From: Bin87 sp965203985
GTDB taxonomy: Bacteria > Chloroflexota > Dehalococcoidia > Lucifugimonadales > UBA3495
Length of the DNA stretch: 64,000 nucleotides
Direction: 5' to 3'
NCBI GenBank assembly: GCA_965203985.1
Contig: CBDBDS010000002.1
Coordinates: 1-64,000, forward strand
The notes below the pieces were generated by a model. It was not told where the DNA came from. It did not search any database and worked only from the letters and a program-made list of their open reading frames with translations. The position numbers and the translations under genes were made by a program. Below are positions 17,740 through 30,239 of the stretch, piece after piece; positions within the stretch are counted from its first letter, which is position 1, and every line of letters starts with the position of its first letter.

Positions 17740-18690
17740 ATGCCCACCAAACGGATCGGCATCCACGCGGGAGCGCCGAACGCCGAAGCCTCACTGGATC
17801 TCATGCGCCGCGCCGAAGCGGCCGGCGCTCACGCCGCCTGGCTCACCACCGGCGGAACCGGCCTCGATGCTCTGACCCTTTTCGCGGCGGCCGCGGTGCA
17901 GACGGACAGCATCGTATTCGGGACGTCCATCGTCCCGACCTATCCCAGGCATCCCATCGTAGCGGCGCAGCAGGTGCAGGTCCTGGACCAGTTGGCGCCC
18001 GGGAGGCTGCGCCTGGGAGTGGGCCCCAGCCACCGGCCGACCATGCGCTCGATGTTCGGCTTCAACCTGCGCGCGCCGCTCACCAACCTGCGTGAGTATC
18101 TGCAGATCCTGCGGGCGTTACTGCACGAGGGCGCGGTGGATTTCGACGGCCAGGAATATACGGCGCACGCCAGCATCCCGAGGCCGGTGGACGTTCCGGT
18201 GATGGCGTCGGCTCTACAGGAAGGCTCTTACGAATTGTGCGGTGAGCTGGCCGACGGCGCCATCAGCTGGGTCAGCCCGGCGGTTTACCTGCGGGACAAG
18301 GCACTGCCGGCCATGCGCCGGGGATCGGACCAGGCCGGGCGGGACACTCCACCATTGATCGCCCACGCTCCGGTTTGCATCAGCGACAATCCCGACGCGA
18401 CGCGGTTGGCTGTGCAGCAGCAGCTATCCAACTACCCCCGCCTGCCCTTCTACCAGCAGATGTGGGCCGCCGCCGGGTACCCGGAGGCAGCGGAAGAGAC
18501 CTGGAGCGATGCCATGATCGAGGCCACGGTGCTGACCGGCGACGCTGACACGGTGGGCGAGCGCATGGTGGCGATGCTGGACATGGGCGTCTCCGAACTG
18601 CTGGTGACCCCGGTGACCGCCAGCGACGACCCGGCGGCCGACATGGAGCAAACCATCAGCCTGCTGGGGAAAGTCGCGCAATCCATCTGA
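17740..18690 (+). CDS. LLM-class flavin/F420-dependent oxidoreductase
   Basis: Luciferase-like TIM-barrel oxidoreductase, 316 residues. Features of the family: AEAAGAHAAWLTTGG after the first strand, FGTSIVPTYPRHP, LDQLAPGRLRLGVGPSHRP, and a C-terminal GDADTVGERMVAMLDMGVSELLV. The cofactor (FMN or F420) cannot be decided from the sequence; absence of a flavin reductase next to it leans slightly to F420. It starts 120 bp after the CaiB/BaiF gene and 13 bp before a second LLM gene, so those two are likely cotranscribed. Confidence 0.85.
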   Translation: MPTKRIGIHAGAPNAEASLDLMRRAEAAGAHAAWLTTGGTGLDALTLFAAAAVQTDSIVFGTSIVPTYPRHPIVAAQQVQVLDQLAPGRLRLGVGPSHRPTMRSMFGFNLRAPLTNLREYLQILRALLHEGAVDFDGQEYTAHASIPRPVDVPVMASALQEGSYELCGELADGAISWVSPAVYLRDKALPAMRRGSDQAGRDTPPLIAHAPVCISDNPDATRLAVQQQLSNYPRLPFYQQMWAAAGYPEAAEETWSDAMIEATVLTGDADTVGERMVAMLDMGVSELLVTPVTASDDPAADMEQTISLLGKVAQSI

Positions 18691-18703
18691 CCGGAGCAGT
18701 GAC

Positions 18704-19807
18704 ATGAAACTGGGCTTGTTCAACATGCCGCTGCACCCGCCGGGGCGTCTGCACGCGGACACTTACGACGAAGATCTGGAGTTGATGGCATTCGCCGACG
18801 AACTCGGGTATTCCGAGGCCTGGATCGGCGAGCACTTCACCACGGAATGGGAGAATATGCCCGCTCCCGACCTCTTCATCGCCCGGGCGCTGGGAGTGAC
18901 CAGAAACCTGGTAATGGGCACCGGCGTGTCCCTGCTGGCGTTCCACGATCCGATCATGATCGCCCACCGCATGGCGATGCTGGACCACCTGGCGCGGGGA
19001 AGGTTCTTCTTCGGCATTGGATCCGGCGGTGTGCCCACTGACTCCGAGCTGTTCGGCATGGATCGGGAATCGGGCCAGCAGAGGGACCGGATGCGCGAGG
19101 CCGCGAATGTCATTCTCAAGATGTGGACGACGGACAACCCGGCGGACGTTCGCCATGAAGGCGACTATTACACCGTTCGCCTTCCCGAATCCCGCCCGGA
19201 GATGGGCCTGGCTTACCACATGCGGCCGTACCAGAAGCCGCACCCGCCCATTGCCGTCGCGGGGAGCAGCCCGTCGTCGCCGACCCTGGAAGTCGCCGGT
19301 GAAATGGGCTGGTGGCCCATGAGCACCCTGTTCCTGCACACCTCGCATCTGCCAAGGCACTGGGCCGCGTACTCCAAAGGGGCCAAGTCAGCGGGCCGCG
19401 ACGTTTCACGGAACCAGTGGCGGATTGCCCGGGAGGTCTACGTCGGCGAAACCACCGAGCAGGCGGTGGCGGATGTCATGAACGGCCCGCCGGCGCGGAC
19501 ATTCGACACGTACTTCATTCCGCTGTTGGGCCAGGGACAGCGCGGCCTCGACGGCATCAAGACCGACCCCGACATGCCCAACTCGGCTCTGACTCCCCAG
19601 TACATGCTGGAAAACTTCTGGATCGTCGGCGACCCGGACGAATGCGCCCGGCAAATCCGGGATCTGCATGATGACACGGGCGGCTTCGGCACGTTGCTGG
19701 TTCTGTGCCACGACTGGGGCGCGGATCGGGCGAAGGGGTTGCGCTCGTTGGAACTGCTGGCAAAAGAGACACTGCCGCAACTGGCGGACCTGCATCTGGA
19801 CGACTAG
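18704..19807 (+). CDS. LLM-class flavin-dependent monooxygenase (luciferase-like)
   Basis: Longer LLM protein, 367 residues, closer to bacterial luciferase/alkane monooxygenase alpha chains. MKLGLFNMPLHPP opens the barrel; DELGYSEAWIGEHFT, GVSLLAFHDPIMIAHRMAMLD, and GRFFFGIGSGGVPTDSELFG are family landmarks, and VGDPDECARQIRDLHDDTGGFG is near the end. It may be an FMNH2-dependent oxygenase. The small ABM-domain gene directly downstream could be its partner or act on its product. Confidence 0.85.
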   Translation: MKLGLFNMPLHPPGRLHADTYDEDLELMAFADELGYSEAWIGEHFTTEWENMPAPDLFIARALGVTRNLVMGTGVSLLAFHDPIMIAHRMAMLDHLARGRFFFGIGSGGVPTDSELFGMDRESGQQRDRMREAANVILKMWTTDNPADVRHEGDYYTVRLPESRPEMGLAYHMRPYQKPHPPIAVAGSSPSSPTLEVAGEMGWWPMSTLFLHTSHLPRHWAAYSKGAKSAGRDVSRNQWRIAREVYVGETTEQAVADVMNGPPARTFDTYFIPLLGQGQRGLDGIKTDPDMPNSALTPQYMLENFWIVGDPDECARQIRDLHDDTGGFGTLLVLCHDWGADRAKGLRSLELLAKETLPQLADLHLDD

Positions 19808-19844
19808 CCAGGCGCAACTGCGCCGGCCAACATCAGGAGGCATC

Positions 19845-20174
19845 ATGTTCATCGCCACCAACCGCATCAAAGTCAAGACCGGCTTCGGCGACACGCTGGA
19901 GCAGATGTTCAAAGCCCGGGGCACCGTCCAGGACCATTCCGGCTTCATCAGCTTCGAGCTGTGGAAAATGCACAAGACTCCCGACCACGAGGAGTTCCTG
20001 GTAGTCACCCATTGGGAGACCGAAGAGGACCACCACACCTGGACCCGCAGCGACGCTTTCCGCTCCGCTCACGCCGGCGGGCCACCCGATTTCCTGCTGG
20101 GGCCCGGCGAGTTCCACACCTACGAAGTGGTGCACCGGCTGGAAGCCTCGGGAGCCGCGGCGGCAGCGGATTAA
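19845..20174 (+). CDS. Antibiotic biosynthesis monooxygenase (ABM) domain protein
   Basis: Small 109-residue ferredoxin-fold protein of the ABM/HmoB/IsdG type. The ATG at 19845 sits after a clean AGGAGG. Typical elements are FIATNRIKVKTGFGDTLEQMFKAR, spread over the first strand and helix, then GFISFELWK, EEFLVVTHWETEEDHHTWTRSDAF. The conserved Asn and the HW/W residues match heme-degrading or quinol-oxidising relatives, but a heme role is not shown. It lies 37 bp after the LLM gene, probably in the same transcript. Confidence 0.72.
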   Translation: MFIATNRIKVKTGFGDTLEQMFKARGTVQDHSGFISFELWKMHKTPDHEEFLVVTHWETEEDHHTWTRSDAFRSAHAGGPPDFLLGPGEFHTYEVVHRLEASGAAAAAD

Positions 20175-20213
20175 TGCGCCACCGGGTCGTCGCGCCGCGA
20201 AAGGAGCGAGGCT

Positions 20214-20855
20214 ATGAACACCGCCGAGACAGCCAACATCGCCCTGGACAGCGCGCTGGTCATCAATCCGCGTGACTTGGGCATTACCGCCACTGGCCCG
20301 GAGTTGGAAAAACTGTTCGACCAGTTTTGCCATCGGAATCGCCACAGCATCTGGCAATTCGAGCTCAGCCCGGATGGGGAGATAATCGCCATGCCGCCCA
20401 CTCATCACCCCAGTGACGACCACGAAGGTAAAGCGTTTTCACGGCTTGACTTCTGGACTGACGATTATGGCGGTGAAGCGCGCAGTTCCAGCTCCGCGTT
20501 CCGGATGCCGGCCACCGGGTGCGTTCTTTGCCCAGACGTTTCATGGACATCCCAGGAAAGATGGGATTCCCACCCTCACACCGCCGGCAGAGCGCATCCA
20601 CTCTGCCCGGAATTTGTGGTGGAAATCCGCTCCACGTCGGACAACCTGGCCCCGCTTCATGCCAAAATGCGTCTCTACATACAAAACGGCGCCTTGCTTG
20701 GTTGGCTAATAGATGCCCGCAACCGCCGCGTCTATATCTATCGGGCGGGGCAGGTAGAACCGGAGCTGTTGGAAAACCCGGTTGCCCTCTCCGGCGAGGA
20801 CATACTGCCGGGTTTTGAGTTTGAGGTCGCCCGTTGGATTTTTGACCGGGTTTAA
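20214..20855 (+). CDS. Uma2-family nuclease-like protein, copy 1 of a tandem pair
   Basis: 213 residues of the Uma2 (DUF820) family. The predicted PD-(D/E)XK-like core is LCPDVSWTSQERW, then CPEFVVEIRSTSDNL, then AKMRLYIQNGALLGWLIDARNRRVYIYR. The segment IWQFELSPDGEIIAM is a family N-terminal motif. The gene at 20888 is a paralogue whose last 75 or so residues are nearly identical while residues 65-135 differ strongly. Shine-Dalgarno GAAAGGAGCGAG precedes the ATG. The function of Uma2 proteins is unknown; they are often multi-copy. Confidence 0.82.
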   Translation: MNTAETANIALDSALVINPRDLGITATGPELEKLFDQFCHRNRHSIWQFELSPDGEIIAMPPTHHPSDDHEGKAFSRLDFWTDDYGGEARSSSSAFRMPATGCVLCPDVSWTSQERWDSHPHTAGRAHPLCPEFVVEIRSTSDNLAPLHAKMRLYIQNGALLGWLIDARNRRVYIYRAGQVEPELLENPVALSGEDILPGFEFEVARWIFDRV

Positions 20856-20887
20856 ATCCGCAGGTCTTTGAGCCCCGGAGTTCAGAC

Positions 20888-21529
20888 ATGACCACCTCAG
20901 CCAAAATTCGTATCGCCCCGGACGACGCGCTGGTCATTAACCCGCGAGATTTCGGCAGTTCTGCATCCGGGAGTGAGCTGGAAAAGCTGTTCGTGGAATT
21001 TACCAGCCGGAACAGCCAAAGCATCTGGCAGTTTGAGCTCAGCCCTGACGGGGAAATTATCGCTATGGCGCCAGTCAACTACCCTGGAGGCTTGCACGAG
21101 AACGCCACCAGCAGCATTTTGTTCGCATGGGCAATGGATGCAGGCGGCATAGCAACTGGATCCAATGCCGCGCATCGAATGTCGGTAACCGGAGGCGTCC
21201 TGGTGCCTGATGCAGCTTGGACATCGCCGGAAAAGTGGGCAGCGCATACGCACATCAACGGGGAGCCGATACCGTGTTGTCCCGATTTCGTCATCGAAAT
21301 CCGTTCTGGTTCCGACAACCTGGCTCCGCTGCACGCCAAGATGCGTCTTTACCTGCAAAACGGCGCCTTGCTTGGTTGGCTCATAGACCCGCCCAACCGC
21401 CGCTCCTATATCTACCGCACCGGACAGGCGGAGCCGGAGTTGCTGGAAAACCCGGTTACCCTCTCCGGCGAGGACATACTGCCGGGCTTTGAGTTTGAGG
21501 TCGCCCACTGGATTTTTGACCGGTCTTAG
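20888..21529 (+). CDS. Uma2-family nuclease-like protein, copy 2 of a tandem pair
   Basis: 213 residues, 32 bp after its sister copy. It shares the N-terminal DDALVINPRDFG and IWQFELSPDGEIIAM, and the catalytic-region order VPDAAWTSPEKW, CPDFVIEIRSGSDNL, AKMRLYLQNGALLGWLID. The final GEDILPGFEFEVAHWIFDR matches the first copy almost base for base, whereas the middle is only weakly alike. This mosaic suggests duplication followed by diversification of the middle or by gene conversion of the ends. Confidence 0.82.
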   Translation: MTTSAKIRIAPDDALVINPRDFGSSASGSELEKLFVEFTSRNSQSIWQFELSPDGEIIAMAPVNYPGGLHENATSSILFAWAMDAGGIATGSNAAHRMSVTGGVLVPDAAWTSPEKWAAHTHINGEPIPCCPDFVIEIRSGSDNLAPLHAKMRLYLQNGALLGWLIDPPNRRSYIYRTGQAEPELLENPVTLSGEDILPGFEFEVAHWIFDRS

Positions 21530-21602
21530 CCGGCATTAACGTGGCGGGCGACAGCGTCCACTTCCTTCGCTTGGGGCCTTCATTTCGCAAAGGAGGCTAC
21601 GC

Positions 21603-22850
21603 ATGGGGCCACCGGAACCTACATTGGTGCCTGAACAGTTCGGCACGCTCCAGGGCGTGCGCATTCTGTCCACGGGCACCATCGTTGCCGAGCCGGTGGC
21701 TGCCGGGATGGCGGCGGACATGGGCGCCGAGGTGATCCACATCGAGCGACCCGGCGGCGGCGAGGACTGGCGGCACGCGGAGTTTCCCATCACGTCTCCC
21801 AGCGGTGTTCCGGTGGCCGGTTCCTGGATTCAGGACCACCGGAACATGTTCCATACCACCCTGGATTTCAGCACGCCGGAGGGTCGGGAGATTTTCCTGA
21901 AGCTTTTGCAGCGAGCCGACATCTGGATGGAAAGTTCCAAGGCTCGCACCTACGATAAATGGGGCCTGGACGACGACACGGTGCTGGCCGCCAATCCACA
22001 AATCGTGATTTGCCACGTGTCCGGGTACGGCCAGGACGGCGACCCGGAATACGTCGGGCGGGCTTCCTACGACTTCACGGCACAGGCGTTCGGCGGCATG
22101 ATGAACCTGATGGGCAACCCGGAGCCCGAGCCGCCGACCCGAGCGGTTCCCTGGACGGCCGACTACATCACCGCTCTATTCTGTCTGTGGTCGTCACTAG
22201 CGGCGTACATCCACGCGCAGCGCACCGGGCAGGGACAGGTGATTGATCTCGCCCAATTCGAGGCAGTGCACCGTATTCTGTCCGGCACCATGGTCGCCTA
22301 CAACGAACTGGGGCTGGTGCGGGAACGGGCCGGCAACAAGGCGGGGAACGCGCAGCCCTGGGACACCTTCCAGGCCAAGGATGGTTGGGTGGTCATCGCC
22401 GCGGTGGGCCCGGCGGTCTATGCCAGGGTGTGCCGAGTCCTGGGCCTGGACCCGGATGCCGCGAAATGGATCAAGGCTCGCCGCGAGATCCATTCTCCAG
22501 AGGGCATCGAGTTCGACGCAATCCTGCGCGGGTGGGTGGAAGACCGAACGGTGGACGAGGTGGTCCGCATTTTCAATGAGGCGCAGGTGGGATGCAGCCG
22601 CATCATGAACGCCCAGGAGATGGCGGAGAACCCCCATTACCGGAGTCGGGGCGTCCACGCTGAATGGCAGGACGATCAACTGGGCAAAACGGTCCAGGGC
22701 GTGGGCGTCATCCCCAAGTTTTCGCGAACGCCGGGGAAGATATGGCGCGGCTCGGTTCCCGTTGGTTATGACAACGATCAGGTGTATGGGGATTTGCTGG
22801 GGATATCGCCGCAAACTCTACGCGAGCTGACGAGTCGCGGGGTGGTTTGA
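21603..22850 (+). CDS. CaiB/BaiF (family III) CoA-transferase
   Basis: Third family III CoA-transferase, 415 residues. Landmarks: LQGVRILSTGTIVAEPVAAGMAADMGAEVIHIERPG split over the first signature, FLKLLQRADIWMESSKARTYDKWGL, and CHVSGYGQDGDPEYVGRASYD. A Shine-Dalgarno AAAGGAGG lies before the ATG. It is not an obvious close relative of the pair at 15-17.6 kb. It converges with the unassigned minus-strand gene, leaving 13 bp between stops. Confidence 0.88.
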   Translation: MGPPEPTLVPEQFGTLQGVRILSTGTIVAEPVAAGMAADMGAEVIHIERPGGGEDWRHAEFPITSPSGVPVAGSWIQDHRNMFHTTLDFSTPEGREIFLKLLQRADIWMESSKARTYDKWGLDDDTVLAANPQIVICHVSGYGQDGDPEYVGRASYDFTAQAFGGMMNLMGNPEPEPPTRAVPWTADYITALFCLWSSLAAYIHAQRTGQGQVIDLAQFEAVHRILSGTMVAYNELGLVRERAGNKAGNAQPWDTFQAKDGWVVIAAVGPAVYARVCRVLGLDPDAAKWIKARREIHSPEGIEFDAILRGWVEDRTVDEVVRIFNEAQVGCSRIMNAQEMAENPHYRSRGVHAEWQDDQLGKTVQGVGVIPKFSRTPGKIWRGSVPVGYDNDQVYGDLLGISPQTLRELTSRGVV

Positions 22851-22863
22851 GGTCCGGCCCCCC

Positions 22864-23697
22864 TCAGCGGGTTTTGACTACCGCGTTATCCCTTAGCCGG
22901 GCATAGCCCAGCATGAACAGCGCCGATTGCAGGGCGTCAACGCGACGAGGTTCGGGGACGTTGGCGAATTCCCCTGGGTGCTCCAGCAATCCCTGTAGCA
23001 ACCAAGCGCATTTCAGGTTGGCCTCTGCATATTTGCCGCTTTGACCATCCCAGATGGCTGGACGAGTGCACCTGTTGGAGCCTCGGTGCTGGGGAACAGG
23101 AAAGGAGAGCACATCCCCTGCTGGGTTCACTTCCTCGTATTGACGGTAAAGCCTGATCAGGCACGTTAGCGCGCAAGCAACCCGGCTGTCATAGATGGGT
23201 AATCCAGGTATCAACGCTGCGTAAATCTTGCTGAAGCTCGAAGTCATGCTTAGCGATTCTGGCAAATCGTTGGTGTCGGCATGGTCAGGATCCAGTTTGC
23301 TTTTGATTTCGGCGATGTGGGTTTTCAAATCGTACAAATCGAGTTTTCCCCAATGCCGCGTTGATGATATGTCCAGATTGTTGATGCCTCCCCATTTCGC
23401 GGTCGCTTGGGCAATGCCGAAAAATGCCTGCCGCCCCTCCCAAGAGTCGATGGTACCAACCCGATCAAAGCGCTCCCCGAAATCGGCGAACGCATCAATA
23501 GTGTCTTGAAATAACGGTCCGTTGAACGGATTCGGCCAATGGTATTGCATGAATGCATCATGGAGCGTTGAGCAGCGAAAAGCCGGCCCTTTGCCGTTCC
23601 AGCGATGGTCCAACCCCCAATCGCCGCGCACCAAATAACCAGCCCACTGCACAAAACCGGCCACATCCTTATCGGCCAGATAATCGTCCCGTTTCAT
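22864..23697 (-). CDS. Hypothetical protein, 277 residues
   Basis: I do not recognise a family. The frame is intact from the ATG at 23697 (GGAGG upstream) to a stop at 22864. It is rich in Trp and aromatic residues (QWAGYLVRGDWGLDHRW; WGGINNLDISSTRHWGKLDL), with SFSKIYAALIPGLPIYDSRVACAL in the middle, a segment likely to be helical. No signal peptide or membrane span is seen. It follows the rRNA/tRNA terminator on the same strand, with a gap of about 30 bp, so it probably depends on its own promoter or on read-through. Composition is slightly less GC-rich than its neighbours, which would fit an accessory gene. Confidence 0.6.
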   Translation of the reverse strand: MKRDDYLADKDVAGFVQWAGYLVRGDWGLDHRWNGKGPAFRCSTLHDAFMQYHWPNPFNGPLFQDTIDAFADFGERFDRVGTIDSWEGRQAFFGIAQATAKWGGINNLDISSTRHWGKLDLYDLKTHIAEIKSKLDPDHADTNDLPESLSMTSSFSKIYAALIPGLPIYDSRVACALTCLIRLYRQYEEVNPAGDVLSFPVPQHRGSNRCTRPAIWDGQSGKYAEANLKCAWLLQGLLEHPGEFANVPEPRRVDALQSALFMLGYARLRDNAVVKTR

Positions 23698-23725
23698 CGT
23701 GAGTAACCTCCGAGAAGGACGTCAA

Positions 23726-23756
23726 AACGAAACCCCCAGCATGGCCGGGGGTTTTG
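23726..23756 (-). terminator. Rho-independent terminator after tRNA-fMet
   Basis: On the minus strand an 8-bp stem AAACCCCC / GGGGGTTT with a 9-base loop is followed by CGTTTT. It lies just past the encoded CCA end of the tRNA and should end the 23S-tRNA transcript. The plus strand also has a TTTT run after the stem, so it may work in both directions. Confidence 0.78.
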
Positions 23757-23766
23757 CTGAAACTCT

Positions 23767-23841
23767 TGGTAGCGGGGGTTGGACTCGAACCAACGACCTT
23801 CGGGTTATGAGCCCGACGAGCTGCCACTGCTCCACCCCGCG
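23767..23841 (-). tRNA. Initiator tRNA-fMet (CAU anticodon)
   Basis: The minus strand folds as a cloverleaf with anticodon loop CUCAUAA. Three consecutive G-C pairs (GGG/CCC) in the anticodon stem and an unpaired C1-U72 at the top of the acceptor stem mark it as the initiator rather than elongator Met tRNA. The T arm is GTTGG-TTCGAGT-CCAAC; the D loop is short. CCA is encoded. It lies about 110 bp downstream of 23S rRNA and upstream of a strong terminator, in the place where 5S rRNA is usually found. Confidence 0.93.
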
Positions 23842-23865
23842 TTGACGGCGCGACATGCGCCTTGC

Positions 23866-23951
23866 AACTGAACAGGAAATCTGAACTTGGCGATCGTTAT
23901 TTTTTGATGATGAGCGCCGAACCGAGCCAAGAGAATTAGAAGCTCTTAGCG

Positions 23952-23961
<10 letters not shown>
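23866..23961 (-). repeat. 23S rRNA 3' processing-stem arm
   Basis: The inner 23 bases (23939-23961) pair with 26929-26951 with only two mismatches, forming the stalk that brackets 23S and is normally cut by RNase III. The homology continues outward: 23866-23888 is complementary with few mismatches to 26976-26997, so the full stalk may span about 70-95 positions with bulges. Confidence 0.75.
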
Positions 23962-26928
<2,967 letters not shown>

Positions 26929-26936
<8 letters not shown>

Positions 26937-26997
26937 CACGCTAGGAACTTCAAATTCCTAAGACTCGGTTCTTACAGTTCAAATTTCCTATTCAGTT
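26929..26997 (-). repeat. 23S rRNA 5' processing-stem arm
   Basis: Counterpart of the arm at 23866-23961. It includes the 23-base inner arm (26929-26951) and the outer arm (26976-26997). The stretch from here to 27090 is the transcribed leader; it also contains a GC-rich hairpin around GGCGGAAACGCC (27030s) and no gene. Confidence 0.75.
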
Positions 26998-27093
26998 TTT
27001 AAGGTCACCAACCGGATGTTGCCTCAACGGCGTTTCCGCCGGTGGCCGGGAACCCTCGCTGGAGTGCGCCCGCATCTCAGTCAGTGGGACGAC

Positions 27094-27122
27094 ACTATAT
27101 CCTCTGCGGACCTAATCGTCAA
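27094..27122 (-). promoter_or_regulatory. Sigma-70-type promoter of the 23S-tRNA operon
   Basis: On the minus strand TTGACG (27122-27117) and TATAGT (27099-27094) are separated by exactly 17 bases. Transcription would begin near 27087, giving a leader of about 150 nt before mature 23S. The position just upstream of an isolated 23S gene makes this a convincing rRNA promoter. Confidence 0.75.
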
Positions 27123-27173
27123 GGGCCATCGGACGAAAAATTCCCAATTGCAGTGGCGCAGGCCGCCTATCGA

Positions 27174-28025
27174 TCAGCGTCCCACGAACGGAGGCATACC
27201 GCGGTTCTTGTCCAGGAACCACTGCACCGCGATCTTGTGATCCTCGGTCCGGCGCACGTGCTCCTGGGCCGCCGAGGCCAGTTCCAACGCCTCGTGGAAG
27301 GTGAGGTCCATGCTCTCGTGCACCAAATATTTGGTCAGCGAGTGAGCGACGGTCGGGCCTTTAGCGATGCGGGTCGCCAGCTCCATGGACCCTTCCATCA
27401 GCTGATCATCGGGGAAGCACTTGCTGGCCAGGCCGATGCGCACGGCGTCCTCGCCGCCCATCCAATCCCCGGTGTACTGGAGCAACAGGGTGTTGCTGGT
27501 GCCGATCAGCTTGGGCAACTGCCAGCAACTGCCGTCGCCGGGTATCAGGCCGTTGAGCACGAACCGTTCGGACAGGCGCCCGCTGTCGCCGACGACGCGG
27601 ATGTCGCACGACAGGGCGAGTCCACAACCGACCCCGGCCGCCGGGCCGTTGACCACCGCAATGGACGGTTTTTGCAGGTCATGGATTCGGAGCGGAACGA
27701 AGTTGACCCTGGGACCTCGCTCAGAGCTCTGCCGGCGGCCCTTCATGTACTCCATCTTTCCCCAGGTCAGGGGTTCCGGCTCCGCTTCGCCTTCCCGCTC
27801 TTCGATGCGCTGGCGGAAACCACGCACGTTGGCGCCGGAGCAGAAGGACGGCTCCGTCCCGGTGAGCAGCAGCACCCGCTCCTCCGGGTTGTTTTCGAAC
27901 TCGTCCAGCCGCTCGAACATTTCGGCGGCCATATCCGGACCCAGCGCGTTGCGCGTGGGCGGGTCGTGCATGGTCATCACCAGCACGCCGTCCACGACTT
28001 CGGTCTTGATGAACTCGTAAGCCAT
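27174..28025 (-). CDS. Enoyl-CoA hydratase/isomerase (crotonase) family protein
   Basis: Crotonase-fold protein, 283 residues, starting at the ATG at 28025 after GAGGCG; the frame continues upstream without family similarity. It opens with VDGVLVMTMHDPPTRNALG and has FCSGANVRGF, the oxyanion-hole region, and NGPAAGVGCGLALSCDIRVV. The two glutamates of classical hydratases (in GGGCELA and PEIxLG) appear as Gly and Phe here, so ordinary hydration of trans-2-enoyl-CoA is unlikely. Isomerase, hydrolase or another crotonase activity is possible. It stops about 50 bp before the rRNA promoter on the same strand. Confidence 0.82.
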   Translation of the reverse strand: MAYEFIKTEVVDGVLVMTMHDPPTRNALGPDMAAEMFERLDEFENNPEERVLLLTGTEPSFCSGANVRGFRQRIEEREGEAEPEPLTWGKMEYMKGRRQSSERGPRVNFVPLRIHDLQKPSIAVVNGPAAGVGCGLALSCDIRVVGDSGRLSERFVLNGLIPGDGSCWQLPKLIGTSNTLLLQYTGDWMGGEDAVRIGLASKCFPDDQLMEGSMELATRIAKGPTVAHSLTKYLVHESMDLTFHEALELASAAQEHVRRTEDHKIAVQWFLDKNRGMPPFVGR

Positions 28026-28078
28026 ATCAAACGCCTCACAGCGCCCCGGAAACCTTCGGGGCGAACGGATTGGACTGC

Positions 28079-28108
28079 ATTCTACCCAATGGTTCGGACA
28101 TGCGGCAA
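28079..28108 (-). promoter_or_regulatory. Candidate promoter for the crotonase gene
   Basis: Minus strand TTGCCG (28108-28103), 18-base spacer, TAGAAT (28084-28079), 54 bp upstream of the crotonase start. It lies back to back with the MOSC promoter. Confidence 0.45.
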
Positions 28109-28116
28109 AACCGCGT

Positions 28117-28145
28117 TTGCCAACAGCCCGGTCATATCCTAAAAT
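28117..28145 (+). promoter_or_regulatory. Candidate promoter for the MOSC gene
   Basis: TTGCCA (28117-28122), 17-base spacer, TAAAAT (28140-28145): ten of twelve positions match the sigma-70 consensus. The gene starts about 60 bp downstream. Confidence 0.6.
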
Positions 28146-28206
28146 CCCGTCTATCCGCCATCCGCAGATGCGAGGCCGGGCCCGGCCTGATACCGAGGAG
28201 CATGCC

Positions 28207-28644
28207 ATGCAATCCGGCAACATAGTGAACCTGCACATCGCCCGAGTGAAGGGCACCCCTTCTGACCCGGTGGTAGAGGCCCGGGCAATTTCGGCTGAAG
28301 GCTTGGAGGGCGACCGCAGCCGCAACCCGCGAAACCTCCGGCAAGTCCTGGTCATGGATAAAGAAACGCTCGACCATTACGGGCTGGAGCCAGGGCAGAT
28401 AAAGGAAAACATCACGGTAACGGGCATGGACCTTTCGGAAGCTCGTCAGGGTCACGTCTTTTTCATCGGAGACGAGGATAATCACGTCACCCTGGAGGTG
28501 ACCGGTGACTGCGAGCCGTGCCAGAAAATGGATGCCCTCATACCGGGCCTGCAGCAGGAGATATTCGGCAGGCGCGGCATACTGACCGTCGTTCTGCAGG
28601 GCGGGGATATCAAGGTCGGGGACCCCATCAGATTAGAACCGTAG
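28207..28644 (+). CDS. MOSC-domain protein
   Basis: Single MOSC domain, 145 residues, starting at the ATG at 28207 with GAGGAG upstream. MOSC domains act in molybdenum cofactor sulfuration or in hydroxylamine-type reductases. Visible: EGLEGDRSRNPRNLRQVLVMD (the first conserved block), GQIKENITVTG, and GDCEPCQKMDALIPGLQQ with the conserved Cys, ending VVLQGGDIKVGDPIRL. No molybdenum-cofactor gene lies nearby. It is divergent from the crotonase gene and separated from amt by 182 bp. Confidence 0.85.
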   Translation: MQSGNIVNLHIARVKGTPSDPVVEARAISAEGLEGDRSRNPRNLRQVLVMDKETLDHYGLEPGQIKENITVTGMDLSEARQGHVFFIGDEDNHVTLEVTGDCEPCQKMDALIPGLQQEIFGRRGILTVVLQGGDIKVGDPIRLEP

Positions 28645-28826
28645 GCCGCGTCCCCTTGCTCGGGTCGCAGCGCTCATAGCACGCAACTTTCTCCCGGCAT
28701 CGGGAGCGGGCCTGCCCGTGCCATACGCAGCGGGTGGGCCGATACGCCAGTTCGGAGCTGCACTTCATAACCGGCAGCCTGTCGATGGAACGCGGCGAGC
28801 GTGGCGCTCGAAAACGGAGCATAAAG

Positions 28827-30215
<1,389 letters not shown>

Positions 30216-30239
30216 CAGCGACGAATAGGAGTTGCTCGC

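Noticed and set aside
23842..23951. Possible 5S rRNA between 23S and tRNA-fMet
   Set aside because: The gap of about 110 bases has none of the conserved 5S stretches and is mostly the processing-stem arm.
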